Assembly: GCA_003194525.1 (NCBI GenBank)
Contig: NBIV01000015.1
Location: forward strand, 454,371-518,370
Reading direction: 5' to 3'
DNA: 64,000 nucleotides
From: Gracilariopsis chorda
Taxonomy: Eukaryota > Rhodophyta > Florideophyceae > Gracilariales > Gracilariaceae
Both the position numbers and the translations under genes were made by a program. Below are positions 1-11,078 of the stretch, piece after piece. Position 1 is the stretch's first letter, and each line of letters begins with the position of its first letter. The notes under the pieces were generated by a model that was not told the origin of the DNA, ran no database searches, and saw only the letters and a list, made by a program, of their open reading frames with translations.

Positions 1-692
1 CACTCAGACCGTAAAACTATCCTTGTGACTACCAGTTATCCGTAGAAGGATATCACTATTCACTCATTCATGATCATACTGGTCAACAATCTGCTCATGA
101 GAGCGTTGAAGACACCGGTGTAAACTGAGCTCAAAAAACATCATGGTTGACCAGCCTTGTTCAGAATGCACCTCGCATACAGAAAGGTGGCAACACTCCA
201 TCCACCTTCGGTGCCGTCGATACCCTTTACACGTGCGCGCTGGAATCGATGATTTTCCGAACGCTGAGAACACGAGAGAAAAAACTGACGCTGCGCGTAG
301 CGGTGTCGGTCGTGTGGAAAAAGATCGTTCGCATGCACACATCACACGACCCGATGGAACCGTGTAACAGCTTATTTAACAGCATTCATATTTCCTTTTC
401 CTACTCACGGACTAATCTCAAGACCCTCAGTCATTTACATACCGAACAGTGCTGTCTTCGTTTACAGATTCTGATGTCAATGGTTCGGTGAAACAGAACT
501 ATTGACAATGGTATCATTCTCATCCTCCAGTGAAGGATGCGAAGCCTTCCAGTGGGAATGAAACTTCATAATTGCACCGCAGGGCTGTTGTTATGGTTTG
601 CACCGGCAGGGCAACTTGCACAAACGCGAACATGCTTCCTTCGATATTTGTAATTCAATGGAGTAGCCTTGCTAAGCGGAACCCTTACCAGC
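1..692. other. No supported gene
   Basis: Short open frames on both strands overlap each other, have no recognisable domain and no coding-like composition. I see no RNA gene or repeat here. It may be upstream sequence of the small gene starting at 693. Confidence 0.5.
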
Positions 693-1017
693 ATGGCTTT
701 TCAGGTGAAGATTGACGGTGAAGCTTGGGTTCCTGCCATACAGAACGGAATGCAAGTGGTAGAAGGACTGAACAAGGTACTTCACTTAGGTGTTTCGCCC
801 GGGGAGGCAAAAAGGCTAAACTTCAGAAGACATTGCAGAAAGATCTCGATGGAGTAGCCAAGCTTGGTTCTTTGCGGGGATTGGTACAAAGGTACAGTAG
901 AGTTTTGCAAATCGGTACGTGATTGGAGCGGTTTCTGCATTCAACATTTGAATTCGTGAAACGCTGACATAAAAAAATTCAGTTTCTCAAAAACTTTGGC
1001 TCGATGATATCCAGTAG
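693..1017 (+). CDS. Small hypothetical protein, one intron, apparent A-run frameshift
   Basis: I do not recognise the family. The frame opens at ATG 693 and reads as a small Lys- and Leu-rich protein. It breaks at the A5 run at 809-813: adding one base would join it to the downstream frame, which continues without interruption. That frame reaches a GTACGT donor at 915. Removing 915-982 (68 bp, acceptor TTCAG, upstream CTGAC branch-like site) joins it in phase to a short last exon ending TAG at 1015-1017, giving about 85 residues. The intron size matches other introns in the window (66-118 bp). There is no signal peptide or membrane segment. The single-base loss resembles two other homopolymer losses in this window, so it is probably a sequence error. 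A decayed pseudogene is the alternative. Confidence 0.4.
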
Positions 1018-1178
1018 ATATGTTACAAACACATGGAACCTGTTCTCAGCCACGATAGATCCTTGAATGCAGAGTACCTACTCAACGTTTAGCGTTTCAG
1101 CTTTCGCCCTTCTCTTGCGTCAAGCTTTCGGTCCAAACACAGCAAGAACGTGAATTGAAACAGACAGCAGTTTAGAAT

Positions 1179-1979
1179 ATGGCTCCGAAAAGATGGATCC
1201 CGCTGGAATCCAACCCGGATGTGCTCACCAAGTTCGGACACGCCCTCGGTTTGTCCCCTATGATGTCGTTTTGTGATGTATGGAGCCTTGATCTTCTTGA
1301 TATGGTTCCATCTCCGCGCTATGCAGTCATTTTACTCTTTCCCCTTACTGAGAAAATTCTGGCAGCGGAGGCTAAAGCTGCTGCGCAACAAGAGACTGAT
1401 TTGTCCAAGCAACCGTTCTTCTGCAAACAAACCATTGGCAACGCATGCGGAACAATTGCTGTGCTTCATGCCGCGCTGAACACTCTGAGCGATGCTTTTC
1501 CACTTCAGGACGGCTCCTTTTTTCACAAATTTCTTCATAAGTCAAAGGACATGAACCCCTCCCAGCGAGCTGCAGCTTTGCAGGAAGATGAGACCTTGGA
1601 TTCGGTACATGAAGAGTTCGCACAGGTTAGTTATACGACCAGCCTTTGTACATGATATTGTCCGGCTTGAGCTTCATTTTTTCGTACTAACACGGTTGCA
1701 AATGAATACACTTTAATACCCTTGTTTCTGTTCAAACAGCAAGGTCAAACTACGGCGCCGAACGCAAACGAGAAGGTGGACGTGCATTTCATCTGTTTTG
1801 TGGAACATGATGGAGTTCTTTATGAGCTTGACGGGAGAAAAGATACCCCGGTCAATCATGGTTCCACAACCCCAGCAGCTGTACTGCAGGATTCAGCTAC
1901 GGTGATCAAGGAGAAGTTTATGGCACTCGATCCTGCCGAAAATCGCTTCACCATTTTGGCTTTGACTATGGGACAATGA
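1179..1979 (+). CDS. Ubiquitin carboxyl-terminal hydrolase, UCH (peptidase C12) family
   Basis: Deubiquitinase that cleaves small adducts from the C terminus of ubiquitin, expected in cytosol and nucleus. There are two exons, 1179-1625 and 1740-1979. The 114-bp intron 1626-1739 starts GTTAGT, ends ACAG, and has a perfect TACTAAC branch site at 1685-1691. The spliced protein is 228 residues, the usual size of UCH-L1/L3-type enzymes, with no ULD or C-terminal extension. The triad is visible: Cys90 in QTIGNACGT, His165 in VDVHF, Asp180 in YELDGR, with the oxyanion Gln in KQTIGN. ATG 1179 is chosen because the N terminus (KRWIPLESNP) matches the family start. The upstream intergenic stretch is short, suggesting its own promoter just 5'. 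Family assignment is secure; which paralogue it is cannot be told. Confidence 0.93.
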
Positions 1980-2754
1980 GCAGTCAATAGTCGTATTTTT
2001 AGTAGCTTATCAGTGAGGGGTCAATGGACGTTACGTGTAGTAGCTTGTCAATCAAGAGATCAACTCCTCACGTGGATACCCCCGTTGTAAATCTCTGCTA
2101 ACTTTTGTTTAACGATCTAAGCACCGAGTCTTTTTTGTACGATGAGCGGGTTTATTCTTGTCTGGAACCAGATGGTGCTTGCATCTGAGAAATGCACGGA
2201 GCACATTTCTTAGTCTTGTCCGGAGAAATTGTAGAGGTAATGAGCTACGGAGATACTTGCAGCAATCTTAACGATCGCCATTCAGTATCCGAAGCACCGC
2301 GGGTTTGTTTGGTACTCGTTTGGCGGTGGAGCAGCAAGTGCACTGGTGCGACATGGCACTCCTGCTCAAGAGCATCTGAGTTCGCAGCTTGAACATTTTA
2401 GAGTCTGAAATTCAGAGTTCATATACAAATATCACTGTAGTGAGCGAGATACTGTATCTAGCAAAACCTTGATCTTGCTGTCCGACAGAAAGTGCGTTGA
2501 TTTACCCTTCGTAGTTTTTAACATCAGAAAGGTTTACATCGTGCCTTGGCGAATCCGCGACTCGGTAGGAGACACAATCGAACACCTTTGCATTCTTTTG
2601 ACATTGTGCGGGTGTAATGGTTATATCCATACATTAGAACCAGATAACTCTGTCAAGATTGTTGATTCGTCCTTCAGACCACGAAGTCGTCAAAATCTGA
2701 ATTGGTGAGCGTAGACCAGATCAGGCTTTTGCCTGCTCATTATATGCTAAGGAG
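1980..2754. other. Intergenic, no supported gene
   Basis: Two short plus-strand open frames (2192-2392, 2469-2708) show no domain and no splice pattern linking them. The stretch probably holds the UCH 3' end and the carbamoyltransferase promoter. Confidence 0.5.
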
Positions 2755-5310
2755 ATGCTGACGTTTGTAAGCTCACCTTTCCTTTTCTCTTCCCCACGAT
2801 CGAGAACATTGCGATGCCGATCGTTTCAAACAAAATGCTCTGGGTCACTCGTAGTGGGGATAAACCAGTATTCTCATGACGCCTCTATTGCTCTCATTGA
2901 TGCCCACAGTGGTAAACTTCTCTTTGCGCAATCCAAAGAACGTCTTACTCGTCGTAAACATGACGGTGGTGACGTATCAGATTTATTCCTTCACGCAATG
3001 GATGCCTTAACAACTGAAGATGAGAGTCCGGAAGAAATTGCGTCTCGTGTAAAGCTGGTTGTGGCAAACAACCATCATTTTCGAATACTTCCCTTTGAAC
3101 AACGTCTTCCATTTCAAGTTTCAATGAATTATGTCCCTTCTTCATACTTGTCTCCATGGAATCTCATCGGCTCACCTGTTCGGTATCTGCAACAGTCTGA
3201 AATGTATGCTCCTGAAGCAACAAAAGTAGAACTCTCTCACCATCTTGCACATGCCTTTTCTGCAGTTTTCGCATGTCCATTTGATCGTGGACTGGTGGTC
3301 ATCATGGATGGTATGGGAGACTCTTTAGATGACTGGCTTGCAGCTCGGTGCCGCGATGAGCGTCATTATTTCTGTGAGTCGTCGTGTCCACTCTTTGTTC
3401 GAGACGCTCCTGACTTTCGAGAGTTCCCGAAAGATGTCGGTCATCGTCCTGGTATTTCTTTCCGGGAAGCAGAAACTGCATATGTCTTTGAAAGGCGTCA
3501 TGATGGAGTACACTTTTCTCGTGTGTACAAAAGATGGACACCAGAAAATGCGCCTTCTGAATTGGCAAACCATTCTTTTGAAGAAATGGACAGCATTGGG
3601 GCCATGTACAGTCGCGTTTCAGCTCTAATCTTCAAAGACTGGAACAACTGTGGAAAGGTAAGGCGCTCTTCATCACCCTTATCATTAGATATAGTCGAAC
3701 ATAATTCTCATGAAGAATTGTGCGCTTTCTTGGTACAGGTTTTCACTGACTTTGTGTTTTCTGTGTACTCAAAAGGTAATGGGTTTAGCTCCTTATGGTC
3801 AAAAAGAATCAGATTCTTTCGAGGATAAGAGGCTCTTCATCCATGGTCATCTCTATGACGGCAGCATTGAAATGGATACAGGTAGAATGATTGGAATGAC
3901 ACATAGTTCAAAAAGCATGGCTGATTGCGACGACACTTCTGAAGGAAAAAGGCTTCGACATTACTTTGAACAACTTGCACATCGTATGCAACGTGACCTA
4001 GAGGTCACCGTGGCTGACTTCATTTCAAATCTAATTGACCAAACTGGAGAACAAAATCTCATTCTTGCAGGGGGGTCGCACTGAATAGCACGATGAACGG
4101 TATTCTTAGTTCGATGGAGAAAGTGGGCCGAGTTTACGTTCCACCATACCCCGGTGATGAAGGTATTGCTGTTGGTTGTGCCTATTTCGGGCTATTGTTT
4201 TCCTCCCTCTCCAAGGGCATGCGATTGCAACAGACACCGCTGGTAGCTATGCCGTATCTTGGAAAACGTTACTCGCGAGAAGAATTCATAACTGCCATGC
4301 GCTGTTTCAGCCCCTGGCTTCAATTCAGACTTGGAAATTCCACAGAAGAGGCTGCTTCGGAGCTGACACGAGGAAAAGTAGTCGCTTGGTTTCACGGTAG
4401 GAGCGAATTTGGTCCACGTGCTTTGGGAAACAGATCACTTCTAGCAGATCCACGGGAAGAAAATATGATCGATCATCTTAATAAAATGGTCAAGAGGCGA
4501 GAGTCATTCAGACCATTTGCTCCTACGGTTATGGCGGAATATGCTTCTCAATGGTTCGAACATGGTCACCAAGAAGCTTCACCGTTCATGTCAATGACAA
4601 AGAGAGCGAGACAGCAGCACCTTATTCCGGCAGTTGTCCATATTGACGGAACATCTCGCCTTCAGACACTAACTGAAGAGCAGAATCCAGAGTTCTATAG
4701 CCTGATAGAGAATTTTTATAAGAGGACAGGTATACCGATGGTCTTGAATACCTCTTTCAACACTGCGGGCGAGCCAATCGTTGAGTCGCCGGCCGACGCC
4801 ATCAAGGCGTTTCTCCGAACTGCTGGTATTGACAGCCTTGTATTTCCAGGCTTTGTGGCAACCAAACGGGAAGATGTGCAGTTTGATTTCAGCCAAAGAG
4901 TTACCTCTGCGTGTTCGGGATTCAGATCTGAACATGTTCAAGGTACTTGTGGGGAAAGCTTGAGAACGTGTATTACAGTTTACAGCAGAACTTTTGCAAA
5001 CGACATACCTTACAACTCCATACTGGATGAGGAAACCATCGAACTTGTCGACGGTCTTCAGCTCGAAATATTGGAAACAATTTACGCATATGGAACTTGT
5101 ACCGTCGCGGAAATATGCGAAGAAGTAAGCCAGGAGGAAACAGATCATGATATGGATGGGGTACAAGGCCCTCCAATGAGCGATATACTCTCAAGAATCA
5201 AGGACTTGTTCCACAAGCAACTCATTTACGAAACAAATCCAGCCATAGAAGGCATCTCGGAACCTGTCGCTCTCGACTCGTCCAGCGGGGCATTCAAAGC
5301 GGCTGAATGA
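2755..5310 (+). CDS. Carbamoyltransferase, NodU/CmcH/TobZ family, probably organelle-targeted
   Basis: Enzyme of the family that uses carbamoyl phosphate and ATP to O-carbamoylate small molecules. There are two exons: 2755-3657 and 3776-5310. Intron 3658-3775 (118 bp) starts GTAAGG and ends AAAG; its removal restores GKVMGLAPYG, a hallmark of the family. The N-terminal Kae1-like domain starts near residue 32 (VVGINQYSHDASIAL) after a Ser/Arg-rich transit-like leader. Also visible are HHLAHAFSA, the HGRSEFGPRALGNRSLL signature and VLNTSFNTAGEPIV. The frame breaks once at the G6 run 4070-4075: the conserved LAGG-AALN-type stretch needs one more G, and the 3' part then continues intact, so a sequence error is likely. 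A roughly 120-residue C-terminal extension with a possible winged-helix-like segment follows. Its last 85 bp overlap the convergent lipase CDS. The substrate is unknown; a bacterial origin is possible but untested. Confidence 0.88.
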
Positions 5311-7721
5311 AGAGCAGAGACAGTTAGCCTTTCCCACTTCTGAGCAATAGTATCGTTCAAACTCTCGTATTCCTGTGTACCATTATCTAAGGCGTCAATG
5401 GCGTGTGCAATCATTTGCAGCCGTTTGGCTTGATCACCGGGGTTTCTTCTAAGAGTATGTCTTGAAGACAACGGGAAATTTGTCCTTCGACTGGTGGGCT
5501 TTTGAAATGTTGTGACAAACTTTCGACTATCATTCTCTGATACAGGAAAGGGCCAAAACTTCGGCACGTAATCAGTCTCCAAACTCTCACACCATGCCTT
5601 GATAGCCAGCAAGTAACACGCCTTGCGATGGTGTACAATTGATGCAGATTGAGAGTGCCAAAATATCATCTCCAGTGCGCTTGGGTCAATGAACAACTCA
5701 CCACTAGAGGTGAGAATAACCTTTTTCCCGACATGCCGATAACCTAATTTGGGAAGCCGGGAAATGATGTCCCCTCCCGCGACAATGCGCCAATGCATTA
5801 GAATATGAGAGTCATAGAATTCCTGAAATGCTGTATTGCCCACCCGTGGAGAGCCGAATGTTGACACCGCGATTTTTCTCCCCGGTATGCCCAGATGGAT
5901 CAGCGCATCGATGCTGCATAAGGTGGCCAAAGCACCTCCAAGACTATGTCCGGTGAAAAGAAGAGGCCTTTCTTTTTCTCTGTAGAAAGCCGTCAGGATT
6001 TCACGAAGTTCCTTTCTGATAGAGTAATAGGCATCTGCAAATCCGGCGTGAACTTTTGCTCTTTTGAAACCACGTGAGTCTAACCAAGGCATCAAACGGT
6101 TCTCGAGTTCTCCACTGTTTCGAATGCCAAGTACTTGGTTTAGAGATCTGTACAATACCTTTATATCAGTTCGAAGATTCTGGGTACTTGAGGTTCCTTT
6201 GAATGCGATGATTATTCTGTCGGAAGATTCTGCTATGATTGCCTTAGTGTCGGTATTCTTATCATGCAAGAATTCTTTTATCTTGACCGGAAGACTATTT
6301 CCTTCCAGTTTCAGTTTATTCTCCTTTTCTGTTCCGTGGTAGTATACAAACCATGACAAGTTGAACAACTCAACGGTGGTCTGCATCACAAAGCAATTTG
6401 GACGGAGATCCAAATGCCCAGGAGAAAAGGACGGTGGCTCCGTGTTCCTGTAGACCACTGGTTCACAGTGTTCCTTGTTCTCATCAACGTAGCAATACCG
6501 ACAAGTCAGAAGGATACTTTTGAGGTTCACATCAGCAGGTAAGTTTGTATATGCTTCAATCGTCACGAATGCAAGTACGCAGAGATTTAAACCAAATGGT
6601 GCGTAAAGAACATCAAAATATGATCCACGGCCTCTCTGCTCCCCGAAGTGGATAGAGAACTGCAGTACTTGTGCACCATGGGGTAGACCAAAGAGTATCA
6701 AAATATACGTAATCACGTACACAAAGTTGAATACAGCCTGTTGATGTAAGAAGAAGCGAAACCCTAGAATCTTTGTTCGATGTTCAACGTATTGTGCATT
6801 TTCCAGCACGCGAAACGTGCGATATAGGTCAAAAGCCATCCACAACGCAATGATTGTTTCCATAACAGTGAGAACCGAGACTGATATTACACCGAGCTTG
6901 GGCCATCTTCCAAGTGCACTATATAGTCTGAGGAACCCTGCGAAGGAAGCAAACGGCATCTCTGAAAACACTACACGGTATCCAAACAAAATACCAAGCT
7001 TGAAAGCTACATATGTTAACAAAACAAGTAGCTTCGGTGCGTAAAAATGCCAATCAGAAAGAGAAACGGAGGTCTTCAAATACCTGTAACTATGAGCACC
7101 AAACCAGAAGTAAAGAATGTAAACAAAGGCGAATGAAATAATGCGCAGGCATACAAATACATCGATAACGCTTGTGCCATCCTGTGGGTCTGGAACGGGT
7201 AGCTCTAGATAGTCCCTGCGAAGTCGAACGCTGGCCTCATACGGTATCATATAGATAACCGTAGAAACAAGAAGCATAATCACCCAGATCTGTTCATCGA
7301 GTATACGAGACTTTCCTGCTTTGAGAATAATGAGTGTGAAAACAGAAAACAAGGCCACTGAGTAGGTGAACAGCAAGAAAAATGCTATGCAGTCCAACAA
7401 CGTAAATATCTTTGGAAAGGTGTAGACAGTTAAGTCTGGGAACAAGCCAGGAACCCCGTCGAAAGTTTTAGAAAAAGTTGTTCGGGCCATGACGATGATG
7501 ATGGAAGAAACAATTAGTGCGATCAAGGCCACCGTATTGTATGCCATAGTCATGAAGTTTATACGTCCTGCGTTCACAACTTCAAGCTTCTTGAAAACTG
7601 CATAACTTGGGGTCAAAGGGACGGCAATCTCGCGGTCTGTATGTGCAAGCGAGAATATTTCATCGGACGAAAAGCTCTCTGTTGCATCATCGAATCGATG
7701 ATCCTCTTCACTATCAGTCAT
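5226..7721 (-). CDS. Multi-pass membrane class 3 lipase (diacylglycerol-lipase-like)
   Basis: Predicted membrane acylglycerol lipase of 831 residues, intronless. An acidic N terminus (TDSEEDHRFDD) leads into about seven hydrophobic segments over roughly residues 55-400, then a cytosolic alpha/beta-hydrolase. The lipase_3 core shows the oxyanion strand IIIAFKGTSS, nucleophile Ser in FTGHSLGGA (about residue 592), Asp in AGGDIISRLP and His in VHHRKACY. So the Ser-Asp-His triad is complete. The architecture (membrane domain followed by lipase_3) resembles animal and algal diacylglycerol lipases, but the specificity is inferred. The ATG at 7721 is the first in frame. Its 3' coding end overlaps the convergent carbamoyltransferase by 85 bp. 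The same-strand acetoacetyl-CoA synthetase stops 362 bp upstream of its start. Confidence 0.85.
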   Translation of the reverse strand: MTDSEEDHRFDDATESFSSDEIFSLAHTDREIAVPLTPSYAVFKKLEVVNAGRINFMTMAYNTVALIALIVSSIIIVMARTTFSKTFDGVPGLFPDLTVYTFPKIFTLLDCIAFFLLFTYSVALFSVFTLIILKAGKSRILDEQIWVIMLLVSTVIYMIPYEASVRLRRDYLELPVPDPQDGTSVIDVFVCLRIISFAFVYILYFWFGAHSYRYLKTSVSLSDWHFYAPKLLVLLTYVAFKLGILFGYRVVFSEMPFASFAGFLRLYSALGRWPKLGVISVSVLTVMETIIALWMAFDLYRTFRVLENAQYVEHRTKILGFRFFLHQQAVFNFVYVITYILILFGLPHGAQVLQFSIHFGEQRGRGSYFDVLYAPFGLNLCVLAFVTIEAYTNLPADVNLKSILLTCRYCYVDENKEHCEPVVYRNTEPPSFSPGHLDLRPNCFVMQTTVELFNLSWFVYYHGTEKENKLKLEGNSLPVKIKEFLHDKNTDTKAIIAESSDRIIIAFKGTSSTQNLRTDIKVLYRSLNQVLGIRNSGELENRLMPWLDSRGFKRAKVHAGFADAYYSIRKELREILTAFYREKERPLLFTGHSLGGALATLCSIDALIHLGIPGRKIAVSTFGSPRVGNTAFQEFYDSHILMHWRIVAGGDIISRLPKLGYRHVGKKVILTSSGELFIDPSALEMIFWHSQSASIVHHRKACYLLAIKAWCESLETDYVPKFWPFPVSENDSRKFVTTFQKPTSRRTNFPLSSRHTLRRNPGDQAKRLQMIAHAIDALDNGTQEYESLNDTIAQKWERLTVSALHSAALNAPLDESRATGSEMPSMAGFVS

Positions 7722-8083
7722 TCCGAAAACGGTATTGCAGCTGTTGTACTTGGCCTGTACTCGTCTCGTCTGACCTGCTTAGTGTCCCAAAACCGCATCC
7801 AAGATAAGAGCTTGTGAGATGCAAGATGCACCCTTACATCAAGCGTGTAAAACGTACTTTGCCATTATGTTAAAAGGACACAAGTATCAGAACTCTAATG
7901 TCTCTGCATTTGTTGCAAAGGCTTGGCGCCCTTTTGCTTCTTGAATAAATTGTTGGTCAAAAAGCTATCCTTATACTCACTGCAACTGCCGTATTGCTTT
8001 CATTGGATAAACTCGTGGGACACATATGTCGCTGATGTATACGTCGCGGTGACGAAGATTAAATCCATGAATACAAGTCGATT
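7722..8083. other. Intergenic, presumed lipase promoter
   Basis: 362 bp between the start of the lipase and the stop of acetoacetyl-CoA synthetase, both on the minus strand. A short plus-strand open frame at 7923-8117 overlaps the synthetase 3' end and has no domain. I see no repeat. Confidence 0.4.
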
Positions 8084-10135
8084 TCAAAGGGACTTCAATC
8101 GTACCTTTTCCTTCTGAAATCGAGTCCAAATCTTAGACAATGATTCAGGATTCTTCACTGCTAAACTGGAAGGTTTCAGTCCCGTTTGGAGCATTCCCTT
8201 CACTAGCAATTCGCATTTCTTCCCTGAAAAGGTGTATGGAAGTTCAGAAACCTGAAGCAGTAGGTCGGGAACATGACGAGGTGAAAGCTGATACCTTAAC
8301 AAACGTTTGATTTCATGCTCCATATTTTCATTTAGAGCGACCTCCCTGTCAGTTGTCAAAAGCATTATGATTCTCGTGTCACCGCAATCTGAATGCTCAA
8401 CGACGAGCGAGTCGTTAACGTAGGGAATTCTTCCAATAACGTCGTAAATTTCTGCTGTTCCTATTCTCACACCACCGCGGTTCAGCGCTGAATCTGATCT
8501 TCCGGAGATTACAAACCCACCATTTGTCGTCTCCATTGCAAAGTCACCATGAGACCAGACATCAGCTCCAAATTTCTTGAAATATGAGCTTCGATATAGG
8601 CCATGATCACTATCATTCAGGAAGAAAAGCGGCATACACGGACTAGGATTTAGACATACAAGCTCTCCATATTCACCGATCACTTTTCTGCCCGCTTGGT
8701 CAAAAACTGCGACTTGCATACCCAGCGCTGCGCATTGCAGTTCGGGGCTCCTTACTGGCTTCCATGGCACACCTAAGGAAAAGCAGCCGTTAATCTCAGT
8801 TCCTCCGGACATGCTAACATACTGGACGTGGGAACCAAAAAAGCTTGAACAGAACTCAAAAACTTGCGGAGTGGAAGGAGACCCTGTTGCCATGAGCATC
8901 TTCAACTTTGGAAGGCCATAAGGCTTTTCAAAAGATCGCTGCAGCTCCTGTATACACTCGAAGTACTTCGCACCGCAACCGAAATGCGTAACTCGCTCTT
9001 CTTTCGCGATTGTAAGAAGACGAAACGGCTCATTTGGGGGAATAGCCGCACCATCGTATAGAACTATGGTCGCTCCAGTGCCTAGCACAGCAACAAGCCA
9101 AGTAAACATCATCCAACCAGTAGAAGTGTTGAAGAGCACTATAGAGTCCTTCGAAATGTTGAGATGAAGGACTTGTTCTTTTAACTGGTTTATCAAAACT
9201 CCATTGCCTTGTGCTATACACTTCGGCGGTCCAGTTGTTCCTGAGGAAAACATTGTGAAGATAGGGTCACTCATGGAAATTCTCTGAAAAGCATCACTTG
9301 ATTCTGATCCAAACTCTGAGAACTTATAGTGTGTTGCCGAAAATTCTTTGAGCTCTACATCGCGATCTTCCTTCGTATCTGTTATGCTAATTACATGGGA
9401 AATGCATTTGACTTGCCCTAGGACGCATTTCAAGTTACCAGAAATGTTATACAACCTGTTCTTATACACATAGGATGGGTTGTAGAACAAAGCCTTAGGT
9501 TTCGTCTGTGATAGACGAGAGATAATTGCTGATGGTCCAAACTCTGGTGAGCATGAGCTCCAAACTGCGCCGACCGCGAGTGTCGCAAGCATCGCTATAA
9601 CTGCCTGAGGACTATTTGACACAATTGCAGCAATCGAGTCGCCTTTTTGAACACCTATTTCACGAAGACCATGTGAAATCCTGAGGACTTCCTTGCGCAG
9701 ATACGTGTACGAGAAAGATAATCTTTGAGGAGACGTCGCCAAGCTCTCAGGTCGGTACAAGATGGCAGTCGAATCTGGACTTGTTGCTGCAAACCGTAAC
9801 ACGAACTCTGTGTAGTTCATCAAGCTCCCCTCAAACCACGTCACGTCCACGAGACGTGGTATACCAGGTCTTAGAGAGCCATGTTTGACAACCTGATTAT
9901 CTGAAAATGACGAACTTATTGGAAACTTCAAGAAGGATATGAGCGAACTCCAAAACAAGTTTGGATACTGGACTGACCAACGATGAATCTTATCATAATC
10001 GCCTTTTGACACGCCTGCATGATGTCGTTCATTGACGAACTCAGAGAATGATGTCAACGCGCACGAATCTACGAGGGATTGAGAAGGTTTCCAAAGCACC
10101 GGGCAAGGCTCTGTTTTCGTGGATTCTACTGACAT
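8084..10135 (-). CDS. AACS: Acetoacetyl-CoA synthetase (acetoacetate-CoA ligase)
   Basis: Adenylate-forming enzyme that activates acetoacetate with ATP and CoA, normally cytosolic, feeding ketone bodies or leucine-derived acetoacetate into lipid synthesis. It is 683 residues and intronless, close to the usual size (about 650-670). The N-terminal ACAS_N region precedes DVTWFEGSLMNYTEFVLR. The phosphate-binding loop is FSSGTTGPPK near residues 297-305. Others seen: NTSTGWMMF, the MATGSPSTP turn, SMSGGTEINGCF, the WSHGDFAMETTNGGFVISGRSD hinge region and the GVRIGTAEIYDVI C-lobe. The A10 catalytic Lys sits in YTFSGKKCE near the C terminus. The family call rests on the acetoacetyl-specific GGTEINGCF and GRSDSALNRGGVRIG context, compared with acetyl-CoA synthetase. 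It shares a 943-bp divergent region with the DNL gene. Confidence 0.92.
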   Translation of the reverse strand: MSVESTKTEPCPVLWKPSQSLVDSCALTSFSEFVNERHHAGVSKGDYDKIHRWSVQYPNLFWSSLISFLKFPISSSFSDNQVVKHGSLRPGIPRLVDVTWFEGSLMNYTEFVLRFAATSPDSTAILYRPESLATSPQRLSFSYTYLRKEVLRISHGLREIGVQKGDSIAAIVSNSPQAVIAMLATLAVGAVWSSCSPEFGPSAIISRLSQTKPKALFYNPSYVYKNRLYNISGNLKCVLGQVKCISHVISITDTKEDRDVELKEFSATHYKFSEFGSESSDAFQRISMSDPIFTMFSSGTTGPPKCIAQGNGVLINQLKEQVLHLNISKDSIVLFNTSTGWMMFTWLVAVLGTGATIVLYDGAAIPPNEPFRLLTIAKEERVTHFGCGAKYFECIQELQRSFEKPYGLPKLKMLMATGSPSTPQVFEFCSSFFGSHVQYVSMSGGTEINGCFSLGVPWKPVRSPELQCAALGMQVAVFDQAGRKVIGEYGELVCLNPSPCMPLFFLNDSDHGLYRSSYFKKFGADVWSHGDFAMETTNGGFVISGRSDSALNRGGVRIGTAEIYDVIGRIPYVNDSLVVEHSDCGDTRIIMLLTTDREVALNENMEHEIKRLLRYQLSPRHVPDLLLQVSELPYTFSGKKCELLVKGMLQTGLKPSSLAVKNPESLSKIWTRFQKEKVRLKSL

Positions 10136-11078
10136 AGTATTGCATCGTCCAGAACTGTGGAAATCGCTTGTGCTTTCGAGACCTAAGGCGCCATAAATAG
10201 TTCAGGCTCTGCCCGCGCAGCTTTTTAAAACCGCTGCAGCAAAGGCGTATTGGGCTAGCTGTACATGATGTTTGTTTCACTTCTTCTTCGCGTAGTCGTA
10301 TAACAAGCAAGTCTCTCTTGTAAACAGCAGATGGCGCTCTTGTGGCGCGGATGTAATCGCAAAGCAAGGTACTGCGATCCGCGGAATATCAGTTGAACTG
10401 GAGACGTTTCTTGCCTTCGATTGGTGTTGGCTGTTACAGGGTTAACGAAGGCTAAAAAGGATAACCCTTTGACCTTTGCCCTTTCACTCCTCACTTCACT
10501 CGTCAGGTCAAGTATGCAACGAAGGATAAGTTATATTGAACGTACAAGGGTTACGAGCACGAAGGTTTAGAAGGCTAACCTTTTAACCCTTCAGAAGACG
10601 TGTGTCTGATCAGCCAGCAGTAGGGGTTAGAGCCTGATCGGTAATCTTCTAGCTTCACGTCGTATTTAAAAATCAGATTTACAGAAATCCTTGCGCCATG
10701 TTCCAGATCTTCTAGTCCTGGGGAGCTGCGTGTCTCACAGTATCTTACGGGGTCGCCAAAAGAGAGGAAAATGCTTTTCGAGATCGTCGGTAGGATGCTC
10801 TGTCTGTAGAGAGTTGCTCGGGTTAGGGCCGCTATCAAGAGTTCGTACTCGCTGCGAATCTGGGTTGCACAGAAGAAGCGTTGCTGGCTGTCTTCTAGAC
10901 CGTTTTGGACGGTTTTAGAACCGAGTTAGTGAAAGGCAAAAGAGATAGAACCAGCTTTCGTAGAAACTATCACAAGGAGATTTGAGATTTGTGCTGTTCT
11001 AAGCTCCGAGAGAACTTCGATATTCGTTGACTTGACATAGGTTACTGCAAATCAGTCAAAAACTCGCCCGAAGACATT
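10136..11078. promoter_or_regulatory. Divergent intergenic region with repeated TAACCCTT motifs
   Basis: 943 bp between the start of acetoacetyl-CoA synthetase (minus) and the DNL gene (plus), so it must hold both promoters. Two near-identical motif clusters stand out: AGGATAACCCTTT near 10458-10470 and AGGCTAACC...TTAACCCTTC near 10572-10592. Related AGGGTTA/TAACCC words recur in other intergenic regions of the window (about 13033, 17366, 22038, 27857). No open frame here has a domain. Function as a cis element is inference. Confidence 0.35.

Noticed and set aside
147-491. Plus-strand 114-codon frame at the window start
   Set aside because: It competes with two other frames over the same bases and shows no domain, membrane or splice signal.
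4070-4090. Programmed ribosomal frameshift in the carbamoyltransferase
   Set aside because: A one-base deficit in a G run explains it simply, and other host genes here show the same kind of loss at homopolymers.
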